A stretch of DNA of 10,009 nucleotides from Pseudomonadota bacterium (GTDB lineage Bacteria; Pseudomonadota; Alphaproteobacteria; Rhizobiales; Xanthobacteraceae). Below are positions 1 through 6,572 of the stretch, piece by piece; position 1 is the first letter of the stretch, and every line of letters begins with the position of its first letter. A model generated the notes under the pieces. It had not been told where the DNA came from. It was given only the letters and a program-made list of their open reading frames with translations, and searched no databases. The stretch is from the NCBI GenBank assembly GCA_023451825.1, contig JAEXYA010000073.1:1-10009 (forward strand), in the 5' to 3' direction. The translations under genes were made by a program, and so were the position numbers.

Positions 1-55
1 CTCCCCCTCACCCGGATCGCAAGGGCGATCCGACCTCTCCCCGGTGGGGAGAGGT
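1..55. repeat. Palindromic intergenic element, two hairpins, cut by the window edge
   Basis: Two perfect inverted repeats stand side by side. The first pairs cggatcgc (13-20) with gcgatccg (25-32) around a 4-nt loop. The second pairs acctctcccc (33-42) with ggggagaggt (46-55) around a 3-nt loop. No coding frame explains them. The CTCTCCCC/GGGGAGAG hairpin is a style of dispersed repeat common between genes in Rhizobiales (from memory). It probably lies between the gene upstream of the window and fabG and may help end or stabilise the upstream transcript. There is no T-tract after it, so it is not a classical intrinsic terminator. Confidence 0.65.
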
Positions 56-114
56 GAACGGAGCGCCGTCGCTTCGGCTGAAATTTGATTGGCCTCGTGC
101 CAAAGGAGAAAACG

Positions 115-852
115 ATGTTCGATTTGACTGGCAAGACCGCGCTCGTCACCGGCGCCACCGGTGGCATCGGCGGCGCGATCGCGACCGCGCTGCATGCCCA
201 GGGCGCGACCGTGGCACTCTCCGGCACCCGCCGCGAGGTGCTCGAAGCGCTGGCTGCAAAGCTCGGCGACCGCACCCATGTTCTGCCCTGCAATCTCTCG
301 GACGCAGCCGAGGTCGAAGAACTGGTGCCGTCAGCCGAGAAGGCCATGGGCCAGCTCGATATCCTGGTCGCCAATGCCGGCATCACCCGTGACAATCTGT
401 TCGTGCAGCTGAAGGACGAGGACTGGGACAACGTCATCAATGTCAACCTGACATCGACCTTTCGTCTCGCGCGCGCCGCCACCAAGCTGATGATGCGCAA
501 GCGGTTCGGCCGCATCATCGCGATCACCTCGGTGGTCGGCGTCACCGGCAATCCGGGCCAGGGCAATTACACCGCGGCCAAGGCCGGCCTGATCGGCATG
601 ATGAAGACGCTGGGCGCCGAATATGCCAAGCGCGGCGTCACCGCCAATTGCATCGCGCCGGGCTTCATCGCCACGCCGATGACCGACGTGCTGAACGACA
701 AGCAGCGCGAAACGATTCTGACCAAGGTGCCGGCCGGCCGTCTCGGTTCGCCCGAGGACATCGCATCTGCGGCGGTTTATCTCGCCTCGAACGAGGCTGC
801 CTATGTGACCGGACAGACCATTCACGTGAATGGCGGGATGGCCATGATCTAG
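115..852 (+). CDS. fabG: 3-oxoacyl-ACP reductase FabG
   Basis: NADPH-dependent reductase of the type II fatty-acid synthase. It turns 3-oxoacyl-ACP into 3-hydroxyacyl-ACP in the cytoplasm. The 245-residue product is a classical short-chain dehydrogenase of the usual FabG length. It has the Rossmann glycine motif TGATGGIG (12-19), NAG (87-89), Asn111, and the catalytic Ser139, Tyr152 and Lys156 (YxxxK), and it ends in the family-typical VNGGMAMI. The ATG at 115 is preferred because AAAGGAG (102-108) sits at the right distance; an in-frame TTG at 85 would add ten residues in front of the conserved N-terminus. acpP and fabF follow on the same strand, so the product works with its neighbours in one elongation cycle. 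Other short-chain dehydrogenases can look similar, but this context makes FabG nearly certain. Confidence 0.97.
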   Translation: MFDLTGKTALVTGATGGIGGAIATALHAQGATVALSGTRREVLEALAAKLGDRTHVLPCNLSDAAEVEELVPSAEKAMGQLDILVANAGITRDNLFVQLKDEDWDNVINVNLTSTFRLARAATKLMMRKRFGRIIAITSVVGVTGNPGQGNYTAAKAGLIGMMKTLGAEYAKRGVTANCIAPGFIATPMTDVLNDKQRETILTKVPAGRLGSPEDIASAAVYLASNEAAYVTGQTIHVNGGMAMI

Positions 853-873
853 GCGTGCGGGTTCCCGCAACGC
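853..873 (+). terminator. Possible weak terminator hairpin after fabG
   Basis: Directly after the fabG stop codon, tgcgg (856-860) pairs with ccgca (865-869) around gttc. Gcg/cgc extends the stem below a bulged A. It is followed by TGTGATTTAATT rather than a T-run. It could weakly end or protect the fabG message; read-through into acpP is likely. Confidence 0.3.
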
Positions 874-890
874 TGTGATTTAATTGAGCT

Positions 891-949
891 TTGGACGGTC
901 GATGCGGTGTGTGGCAATGCCATATGATGTGTGCTAATCGAGCGTCCAA
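891..949. repeat. Spaced 13-bp inverted repeat between fabG and acpP
   Basis: The arm ttggacggtcgat (891-903) and the reverse complement of atcgagcgtccaa (937-949) agree at 12 of 13 bases, with a 33-nt spacer. Nothing coding overlaps it convincingly. It lies about 20 bp upstream of the candidate acpP promoter, so it may be a paired operator for a fatty-acid regulator. Alternatively it may be the base of a long hairpin at the end of the fabG message. Function is unknown. Confidence 0.4.
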
Positions 950-969
950 CGGTGGGGCAAAGAAGGCCA

Positions 970-996
970 TTGCAGGATTAATAAACCCTGTATATT
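970..996 (+). promoter_or_regulatory. Candidate acpP promoter
   Basis: TTGCAG (970-975) and TATATT (991-996) resemble sigma-70 -35 and -10 boxes. They lie in an unusually AT-rich patch of a GC-rich region, about 150 bp upstream of acpP. The 15-bp spacer is shorter than the preferred 17, so one of the boxes may be misassigned. A separate promoter fits the need for abundant acyl carrier protein. Confidence 0.3.
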
Positions 997-1075
997 GGCG
1001 GGGCCGAGCCTACCGTTTTCGCGAGGCTCCGACGGGGACGGCGGGGTCATTCCACAAAGCGCGCAAGCGCTGAGA

Positions 1076-1125
1076 TTTAACGAGTTTAACGCTCCAGGAT
1101 GGCTCGTATCGTCTACGGACGAGCC
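1076..1125 (+). promoter_or_regulatory. acpP leader: TTTAACG tandem repeat and hairpin
   Basis: TTTAACG occurs at 1076-1082 and again at 1085-1091, a nine-base period. Directly after it, ggctcgt (1101-1107) pairs perfectly with acgagcc (1119-1125) around an 11-nt loop. The hairpin ends 15 nt before the ribosome binding site (GAGG, 1140-1143). It would be part of the mRNA leader if transcription starts near 1003. It could stabilise the message or tune translation, but no known riboswitch class is recognised. Confidence 0.35.
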
Positions 1126-1148
1126 TATGTAACAAGCACGAGGTTGAT

Positions 1149-1388
1149 ATGAGCGAGATTGGCGAGCGAGTGAAGAAGATCGTGGTCGAACACCTTGGTG
1201 TCGAACCCGAGAAGGTGATCGATTCCGCGAGCTTCATCGATGATCTCGGCGCTGACAGCCTCGACACCGTCGAGCTCGTGATGGCGTTCGAAGAAGAGTT
1301 CGGCTGCGAGATTCCGGACGATGCCGCCGAGACGATCCTGACCGTCGGCGACGCGACCAAGTTTCTCGAAAAGAATGCCAAGAGCTAA
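1149..1388 (+). CDS. acpP: Acyl carrier protein
   Basis: Carries the growing acyl chain on a 4'-phosphopantetheine arm during fatty-acid and lipid A synthesis in the cytoplasm. The 79-residue acidic four-helix protein has the standard length. The signature GADSLDTVELVMAFEEEFG contains Ser37, the residue modified by holo-ACP synthase. The C-terminal part (IPDDAAETILTVGDA) is also typical. The ATG at 1149 has GAGG at 1140-1143, five bases upstream. It is flanked by a 296-bp leader region and a strong hairpin terminator, which suggests it can be made as a short abundant mRNA separate from fabG and fabF. The partners FabG and FabF are its neighbours. Confidence 0.98.
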   Translation: MSEIGERVKKIVVEHLGVEPEKVIDSASFIDDLGADSLDTVELVMAFEEEFGCEIPDDAAETILTVGDATKFLEKNAKS

Positions 1389-1410
1389 CCTCTTCGCGTG
1401 ACACATCTGG

Positions 1411-1445
1411 AGCCGGGCGGATCGCGTCACCGCGATCCACCGGCT
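1411..1445 (+). terminator. Intrinsic terminator after acpP
   Basis: agccgg (1411-1416) and ggatcgcg (1419-1426) pair with cgcgatcc (1431-1438) and ccggct (1440-1445) around the loop tcac. This makes a 14-bp stem with one small internal loop, 22 nt after the acpP stop. It is followed by TCTTGCTGT, a weak T-rich tail. It would separate the acpP message from fabF. Confidence 0.6.
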
Positions 1446-1495
1446 TCTTGCTGTGAAGCGCGGATTGGTTGTTTAGAAAACGATTGGTTCTTGCA

Positions 1496-1645
1496 CTTGT
1501 CCCGGACGCGATGCGGCACTCAGGCAAAGCGCAGCTTTGCCGCAAGTGCAGCTTCGCTGAGCCGGGACCGTACCGGGTACCGGAGTTTTTGGCGGTCCCG
1601 GCTCTGCGAAGCAGCGTAAGTACGCCGCAACGCGTCCGGGACAAG
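1496..1645. repeat. 150-bp cloverleaf-like palindromic element
   Basis: A closing stem of 15 perfect base pairs joins cttgtcccggacgcg (1496-1510) to cgcgtccgggacaag (1631-1645). Inside lie three hairpins. The first is 1516-1549, with gcact/agtgc and ggcaaag/ctttgcc. The second is 1551-1612, with two 20-nt arms matching at 19 positions. The third is a small one at 1614-1625. The fold works on either strand. Its GTCCCGG and GAGCCGGGACC wording is typical of dispersed intergenic repeats in Bradyrhizobium relatives (from memory). It separates the acpP terminator from fabF and ends 15 bp before the fabF ribosome binding site. No promoter for fabF is obvious in 1389-1669. Confidence 0.75.
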
Positions 1646-1669
1646 TAAGATATTGTTGTGGAGATGCAG

Positions 1670-2929
1670 ATGAGGCGGGTAGTCGTCACGGGCCTGGGCA
1701 TGGTGTCGCCATTAGCCTGCGGTGTCGAGCCAACCTGGAAGCGGATCCTCAACGGGGAAAGCGGCGCCAAGCGCATCGACACGTTCGAAGTGTCGGATAT
1801 CCCCGCGCAGATCGCCTGCATGATTCCGCGCGGCGATGGCACCAACGGCACCTTCAATCCCGATCAATGGATGGAGCCGAAGGACCAGCGCAAGGTCGAC
1901 GATTTCATCATTTTCGCCATGTGCGCCGCCAAGCAGGCGCTGGACGATGCCAACTGGCATCCGACCGAGCATGAAGATCAATGCGCCACCGGCGTCCTGA
2001 TCGGCTCCGGCATCGGCGGCCTCACCGGCATCGCCGAGACCGCCATCGTCCTGAAGGAGCGCGGACCTCGCAAGGTATCGCCATTCTTCATTCCCGGCCG
2101 CCTGATCAATCTGGCCTCGGGTTATGTCTCGATCGAACACGGCCTCAAGGGCCCCAATCATTCCGTCGTCACGGCATGCTCCACCGGCGCCCACGCGATC
2201 GGTGACGCAGCGCGCCTGATCGCGCTCGGCGATGCCGAAGTGATGGTCGCCGGCGGCACGGAATCGCCGGTCAGCCGCATCGCCATGGCGGGCTTCGCCG
2301 CCGCGCGCGCACTGTCCACCGGCTTCAACGACACGCCCGAAAAGGCGTCGCGTCCCTATGACAAGGATCGCGATGGCTTTGTCATGGGCGAGGGCGCCGG
2401 CGTCGTCATTCTCGAAGAATACGAACATGCCAAGGCGCGTGGCGCCAAGATCTATGCCGAGGTCGTCGGCTACGGTCTATCGGGCGATGCCTATCACATC
2501 ACCTCGCCGTCGCCGGATGGCGATGGTGGCTTCCGCAGCATGAGCGCCGCTTTGAAGCGCGCCGGCATGACGGCCTCGGATCTCGATTACATCAACGCCC
2601 ACGGCACCTCGACGCCGCTCGGCGACGAGATCGAACTCGGCGCCGTGCAGCGCCTGCTCGGCAATGCGGCGTCGAAGGTGGCGATGTCATCGACCAAGTC
2701 ATCCACCGGGCATCTGCTTGGCGCCGCGGGCGCCATCGAGGCGATCTTCAGCATTCTCGCGATTCGCGACAACGTGGTGCCGCCGACCATCAATCTCGAC
2801 AATCCGTCGGTGGAAACGGCGATCGACCTCGTGCCGCACAAATCGAAGCCGAAGGAGATCAATGTGGCGCTGTCGAACTCTTTCGGGTTTGGCGGGACTA
2901 ATGCGTCGGTGATCTTCAAGCGCGTCTAG
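1670..2929 (+). CDS. fabF: 3-oxoacyl-ACP synthase II FabF
   Basis: Condenses malonyl-ACP with acyl-ACP in fatty-acid elongation in the cytoplasm and is often the enzyme needed for vaccenate synthesis. The 419-residue product has the full thiolase-fold synthase length. Active-site residues are Cys170 in TACSTGAHA, His311 in NAHGTSTP, Lys343, and His348 in STGHLLGAAGA. The C-terminal NSFGFGGTNAS glycine loop is intact. The ATG at 1670 (MRRVVVTGLG) is chosen because GGAG at 1660-1663 is six bases upstream. An in-frame GTG at 1658 and an ATG at 1664 overlap that ribosome binding site. It follows acpP but is separated from it by a terminator and a large palindrome, so its transcription is probably at least partly independent. 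FabB-type synthases are the alternative; the gene order favours FabF. Confidence 0.97.
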   Translation: MRRVVVTGLGMVSPLACGVEPTWKRILNGESGAKRIDTFEVSDIPAQIACMIPRGDGTNGTFNPDQWMEPKDQRKVDDFIIFAMCAAKQALDDANWHPTEHEDQCATGVLIGSGIGGLTGIAETAIVLKERGPRKVSPFFIPGRLINLASGYVSIEHGLKGPNHSVVTACSTGAHAIGDAARLIALGDAEVMVAGGTESPVSRIAMAGFAAARALSTGFNDTPEKASRPYDKDRDGFVMGEGAGVVILEEYEHAKARGAKIYAEVVGYGLSGDAYHITSPSPDGDGGFRSMSAALKRAGMTASDLDYINAHGTSTPLGDEIELGAVQRLLGNAASKVAMSSTKSSTGHLLGAAGAIEAIFSILAIRDNVVPPTINLDNPSVETAIDLVPHKSKPKEINVALSNSFGFGGTNASVIFKRV

Positions 2930-3054
2930 CGCTTAGAGGCTCTCCACCGTTTCGCCGCAATCCGCTCTGATTGCTGCTGTGGGCGTATGTTATTGATGGA
3001 GTTCGGATTCGGTCATGGATTCGACCCCGTCAGAATTGGACTCTAGGTATATCG

Positions 3055-4323
3055 ATGAGTGAGCGGCCGCCCATTTCGCCCCGAAGCCCGCGCGCTGCGT
3101 TGGAACCCGAGCAGGTTCCGCCGCCGCCCAAGCGGTCTGATGTGGCGCGCAGCCCGCTGGTCGTCTTCGGCAATGCCGTCATCACGTTTGTCATTCTGGT
3201 GATGCTCGCCACTGGCGGCGTCTATGTCTATGGCCGCCAGGCGCTGGAAGCGCCGGGCCCGTTGCAGGACGACAAGGTCGTCAATATCCCAACTCGCGCA
3301 GGCAAGGGCGATATCGCCGAAGTGCTGCAGCGCGAAGGCGTCATCGACGCCAATCGCTGGGTGTTTCTCGGCGCCGTATTCGCGCTGAAGGCAGCGCAGG
3401 ATCTCAAGCCCGGCGAATATCTGTTCCAGAAGAACGCCAATTTGCGCGATGTCATCGGCACCATTGTCGATGGCAAGGTGGTGCAGCATTCGGTGACAAT
3501 CCCGGAAGGTCTGACCTCCGAGCAGATTGTCACGCGCCTGACCGAGAACGATATCTTCACCGGCTCGATCCGCGAAATGCCGCGCGAGGGCACGCTGCTG
3601 CCGGAGACCTATAAATTCCCGCGTGGTACGCCGCGCGATCAGGTAATCCAGCGCATGCAGCGCGAGCAGAAGCGCGTGCTTGCGGATATCTGGGAGCGTC
3701 GCAGCGGCGATGTGCCGGTGAAGACGCCGGAGCAACTGGTGACGCTCGCCTCCATCGTCGAAAAGGAAACCGGCCGCGCCGACGAGCGTAGCCGTGTCGC
3801 CGCGGTGTTCACCAATCGCCTGCAGAAGAAGATGAAGCTGCAGTCCGACCCGACCATCATCTATGGCCTGGTCGGCGGCAAGGGCACGCTCGGCCGCCCT
3901 ATCAAGCGCAGTGAGATCCAGCAGCCGTCGCCTTACAACACCTATGTGGTCGATGGCCTGCCGCCGGGGCCGATCGCCAATCCCGGTCGCGCCTCGCTGG
4001 AAGCGACGGCGAACCCTGCGCGCACACGCGATCTGTTCTTCGTGGCCGACGGCACCGGCGCTCATGCGTTCACCGAAACCTATGACGCGCATCAGAAGAA
4101 CGTCGCAAAACTGCGCGCGATCGAGAAGGCTGCGCAGAACGACACGGTGGAAGCTCCCGACGATCAGCCGCCGGCTTCGCCGCTTGCGACGCCGGGTGAG
4201 GGCAATGCCGCGACCGGAGCTACGCCGCCGCGACAGGCGCCGGCCAAGCAGCAACAGCGTCCGCGCAATGCGCCGGCCCGCCAGGGCGCCGCACAGCCCA
4301 GCGGCGCGCCGGTCGCGCAATAA
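3055..4323 (+). CDS. mltG: Endolytic peptidoglycan transglycosylase MltG (YceG-like)
   Basis: Inner-membrane enzyme that cuts nascent glycan strands in the periplasm and so sets chain length. The 422-residue product has a proline-rich cytoplasmic N-terminus (1-33), one transmembrane helix (about 36-59), and a LysM-like lead domain with PEGLT and a LLPETYKFPRG segment. The YceG catalytic core carries ASIVEKET, with Glu236 matching the E. coli catalytic glutamate, then LQSDPTIIYG and PYNTYVVDGLPPGPI. A 60-residue Pro/Ala/Gln/Arg-rich tail (about 363-422) goes beyond the usual end and looks disordered. The ATG at 3055 gives a normal MltG start and has AGG at 3045-3047. The frame is open back to 2971, but that extension has no family features. 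It lies 125 bp after fabF and before yicC. Confidence 0.95.
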   Translation: MSERPPISPRSPRAALEPEQVPPPPKRSDVARSPLVVFGNAVITFVILVMLATGGVYVYGRQALEAPGPLQDDKVVNIPTRAGKGDIAEVLQREGVIDANRWVFLGAVFALKAAQDLKPGEYLFQKNANLRDVIGTIVDGKVVQHSVTIPEGLTSEQIVTRLTENDIFTGSIREMPREGTLLPETYKFPRGTPRDQVIQRMQREQKRVLADIWERRSGDVPVKTPEQLVTLASIVEKETGRADERSRVAAVFTNRLQKKMKLQSDPTIIYGLVGGKGTLGRPIKRSEIQQPSPYNTYVVDGLPPGPIANPGRASLEATANPARTRDLFFVADGTGAHAFTETYDAHQKNVAKLRAIEKAAQNDTVEAPDDQPPASPLATPGEGNAATGATPPRQAPAKQQQRPRNAPARQGAAQPSGAPVAQ

Positions 4324-4382
4324 CAAGACGCGTTCAACCGCGCTGATTTCCCGTCCGGCCTGAAAGGGCCTATCCTTGTTCC

Positions 4383-4402
4383 GGTTCGCGCAATCGCGAA
4401 TC
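4383..4402 (+). promoter_or_regulatory. Small hairpin before yicC
   Basis: ttcgcg (4385-4390) pairs with cgcgaa (4395-4400) around caat, extended by one G-T and one G-C pair. It ends 13 nt before the ribosome binding site GGAG (4416-4419). It lacks an immediate T-run, so it may be a leader structure rather than a terminator. Confidence 0.25.
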
Positions 4403-4428
4403 TCACGTCGATTTTGGAGCGTTACGCG

Positions 4429-5316
4429 ATGGTGTTGTCGAGCATGACCGGCTTTGCACGAAGCCACGGCACCAGCGGCCCCTATACATTCGAATGGGAA
4501 TTGAAGTCCGTTAACGCCAAGGGTTTCGATCTGCGTTTGCGCATGCCGTCCGGCTTCGACGAGGTGGAAGCCACCGCCCGTAAGCGCGCGACTGAGGTGC
4601 TGTCACGCGGCACCGTCTATGCAAACCTCACCGTGAAGCGCGCCAATGCGGAAGCCGCGGTGCGCATCAATGAAGACGTGCTGAATGCCGTGCTGACGAT
4701 CGCCGCCGAGATGTCGAGCAAGATCGACGCTGTGGCGCCGAGCATCGACGGCTTGATGAATATCAAGGGCGTGATCGAAATGGTCGAGCCCGAAGCCGAC
4801 GAAGCGGAGGAAGCTGCTGCGAAGACCGCCGTTGCCGCAGCCTTCGAGGAAGCGCTGACGGCGCTCGTCGACATGCGCAAGCGCGAGGGCAAGACCCTCG
4901 GCGATATCCTCTCCCAGCGCCTCAATGAAATTGAAGAACTGTCGAAAAAGGCCGAGGCCGCACCGGGCCGCAAGCCGGAAGCGATCCGCGCGCGCATCGC
5001 CGAACAGATCGCCACGCTGCTCGATGCCTCCGATCGCTTCGATCAGGATCGCCTGTCGCAGGAAGCGCTGATGATCGCCACCAAGGCGGACATCCGTGAA
5101 GAGCTCGACCGTATCGCCTCGCATATCTCGCAGGCACGCGACATGATCAAGAAAGGTGGCCCGGTCGGCCGCCGGCTCGACTTCCTGTCGCAGGAATTCA
5201 ACCGCGAAGTGAACACGATCTGCTCGAAGTCGGGCGATCTCGAACTGACCAGCACCGGCCTCGAAATGAAGAATGTCGTGGAGCAATTCCGCGAACAGGT
5301 TCAGAATCTGGAGTGA
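4429..5316 (+). CDS. yicC: YicC family endoribonuclease
   Basis: The 295-residue product matches the YicC/YloC family in length and layout. It has an N-terminal SMTGFAR motif (5-11) and WELKSVNAKGFDLRLRMP (23-40). A long, highly charged helical middle follows (about 120-230), then the C-terminal DUF1732 region with GRRLDFLSQEFNREVNTICSKS (248-269). E. coli YicC has been reported to be an endoribonuclease acting on the small RNA RyhB; the role here is inferred from family only. The ATG at 4429 has GGAG at 4416-4419. An in-frame TTG at 4414 would overlap that site, and a second ATG at 4444 would cut the conserved N-terminus. The stop codon lies two bases before gmk, so the two are translated from one message. 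Confidence 0.93.
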   Translation: MVLSSMTGFARSHGTSGPYTFEWELKSVNAKGFDLRLRMPSGFDEVEATARKRATEVLSRGTVYANLTVKRANAEAAVRINEDVLNAVLTIAAEMSSKIDAVAPSIDGLMNIKGVIEMVEPEADEAEEAAAKTAVAAAFEEALTALVDMRKREGKTLGDILSQRLNEIEELSKKAEAAPGRKPEAIRARIAEQIATLLDASDRFDQDRLSQEALMIATKADIREELDRIASHISQARDMIKKGGPVGRRLDFLSQEFNREVNTICSKSGDLELTSTGLEMKNVVEQFREQVQNLE

Positions 5317-5318
5317 TC

Positions 5319-5960
5319 ATGTCGAGCTTCGAGGGCGTCGAACGCCGCGGCCTGATGTTCGTGCTGTCGTCGCCGTCGGGCGCCGGCAAGACCACGCTGA
5401 CGCGCATGCTGATCGACGAGATCGCGGATCTGCGGATGTCCGTCTCGGTGACGACGCGGGCGCCGCGGCCGGGCGAGAAGGACGGCAAGGACTATTACTT
5501 CGTCGATCAGGCGAAGTTCGACCAGATGGTCGCCAATGACGAATTGCTCGAATGGGCAAAAGTGTTCGACAATTGCTACGGTACGCCGAAAGCCCCCGTC
5601 GAGCATGCGCTGGCGAGCGGCCACAATGTGCTGTTCGACATCGACTGGCAGGGTGCGCAGCAATTGAATTCGCGCGCGCCGAGCGATGTGGTGTCGGTCT
5701 TCATCCTGCCGCCATCGGTGCAGGCGCTGGAGCAGCGGCTGCATACGCGCGCGCAGGATTCCGAAGAGGTGATCCGCGGGCGCATGAAGAAGGCCGGCGA
5801 CGAGATGAGCCATTTCGACGCCTATGACTATGTCGTCGTCAACGACAATATCGGCATCGCCTTCGAGGCCGTGAAGTCGATCCTGCGCGCCGAACTGCTC
5901 AAGCTGAAGCGCCAGGTCGGCATGGTCGCCTTCGTGCAGAAGCTCAGGCAGCAATTATAG
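5319..5960 (+). CDS. gmk: Guanylate kinase
   Basis: Phosphorylates GMP to GDP with ATP in the cytoplasm, an essential step in GTP and (p)ppGpp supply. The 213-residue product has the normal length. It shows the P-loop SPSGAGKT (18-25), the GMP-binding SVTTRAPRPGE segment (43-53) with YYF (59-61), Glu78, YGTP (87-90), DIDWQGA (107-113), an arginine-rich lid (about 140-160) and SHFDAYDYVVVND (164-176). The ATG at 5319 is favoured because GGAG at 5310-5313, inside the end of yicC, is five bases upstream. A GTG at 5313 would overlap that site. It starts two bases after the yicC stop, so translational coupling is likely. It converges with the - strand operon across a palindromic repeat. Confidence 0.97.
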   Translation: MSSFEGVERRGLMFVLSSPSGAGKTTLTRMLIDEIADLRMSVSVTTRAPRPGEKDGKDYYFVDQAKFDQMVANDELLEWAKVFDNCYGTPKAPVEHALASGHNVLFDIDWQGAQQLNSRAPSDVVSVFILPPSVQALEQRLHTRAQDSEEVIRGRMKKAGDEMSHFDAYDYVVVNDNIGIAFEAVKSILRAELLKLKRQVGMVAFVQKLRQQL

Positions 5961-5963
5961 TTC

Positions 5964-6065
5964 GTAGGATGGGTTGAGCGCAGCGATACCCATCACCACA
6001 GGCGCCGGAGCATGCGGTGATGGGTATCGCTTCGGCGCTTCGCGCCTTCGCTCAACCCATCCTAC
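5964..6065. repeat. Nested palindrome, copy 1, between convergent genes
   Basis: Outer arms gtaggatgggttgagcg (5964-5980) and its exact reverse complement (6049-6065) enclose inner arms gcgatacccatcacc (5983-5997) and ggtgatgggtatcgc (6016-6030), also perfect. A small ggcgc/gcgcc hairpin sits at 6034-6046. It begins three bases after gmk stops and ends nine bases before the - strand gene stops. It is well placed to end transcription from both sides or protect both 3' ends. A second copy in the same orientation is at 9831-9929. The wording is of a type scattered through Bradyrhizobium relatives (from memory). Confidence 0.85.
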
Positions 6066-6074
6066 AATCACCCC

Positions 6075-6566
6075 TCACAGCTTCACCGCTGTCCACCGCC
6101 CCGCACATCCATTCGACATGCGCATCGCGCCGCCGCCGCTGCGGCCGGAGAGGCGGCCGGTCATGATGGCGCTGACGCCGCTGGTATTGGCGGCGCCCTG
6201 AAACGCGCCGGTTGAGCTGACGGTGCTGCCATCGCTGGCGCGGCCGTTGGAGAAGGTCAATGTGCTGTCGGCCGTGAGGCCGGCGCAGATTGCCGTGCGG
6301 CCGGTGAAGCTGATCCGCCATCGGCCGTCGAAGCGCGCGACACTGCCACCGCCGTCGCTTTCGCTGCGGCGGGCCGGCGCAGCGCGCGGCTCGGATCGTT
6401 CGCGACGTGCGGCGGGCGCAGACCGTGGCTCCGACGACGAGCCGGATAGCGACTTGTTGTCATTGCCGAGACTGCCGCCGGTGGCACCCTGGCTCCATGC
6501 GTTGCTGTTGCCGAACGCGATGACGAGCAGCGCGGGGAGGACGATGGCTTTCACGATGCGTGTCAT
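6075..6566 (-). CDS. Secreted small paralog B, Arg-rich linker and two-cysteine domain
   Basis: Product of 163 residues with no named function that I recognise. A signal peptide (about 1-23, cut near SNA) is followed by the motif QGATGGSLGNDNKSLSGS (26-43). A linker (44-75) rich in Arg, Pro, Ala and Ser carries seven arginines between 48 and 67. A C-terminal beta-type domain runs from FDGRW (79-83) to the end, with Cys94 and Cys154 (NGCAGRW) that could form one disulfide. It is a paralog of the gene just upstream, with the same layout and the same length. It starts six bases after that gene stops, with only a weak ribosome binding site, so it is probably translated by coupling. It is the last gene of the protease operon. 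Export to the periplasm or beyond is likely; a role as protease substrate is inference. Confidence 0.85.
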   Translation of the reverse strand: MTRIVKAIVLPALLVIAFGNSNAWSQGATGGSLGNDNKSLSGSSSEPRSAPAARRERSEPRAAPARRSESDGGGSVARFDGRWRISFTGRTAICAGLTADSTLTFSNGRASDGSTVSSTGAFQGAANTSGVSAIMTGRLSGRSGGGAMRMSNGCAGRWTAVKL

Positions 6567-6572
6567 CGGCGC

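Noticed and set aside
1077..1089. CtrA binding site (TTAA-N7-TTAA) in the acpP leader
   Set aside because: The two TTAA boxes are only five bases apart, not the seven of the CtrA consensus.
1398..1619. Small + strand frame between acpP and fabF
   Set aside because: It runs through the terminator hairpin and the cloverleaf repeat, and its Arg/Cys/Ser-rich product looks like noise.
1496..1645. tRNA or tmRNA-like gene, suggested by the cloverleaf outline
   Set aside because: No T-loop or D-loop consensus, no anticodon arm of proper size and no CCA end. Arm lengths are far from those of a tRNA.
3043..4467. Long open frame (474 codons) on the - strand over mltG
   Set aside because: It mirrors mltG codon by codon, which is expected where third positions are G/C-rich. 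The translation is Arg/Asp-rich without a recognisable domain, while the + strand frame is a clear MltG.
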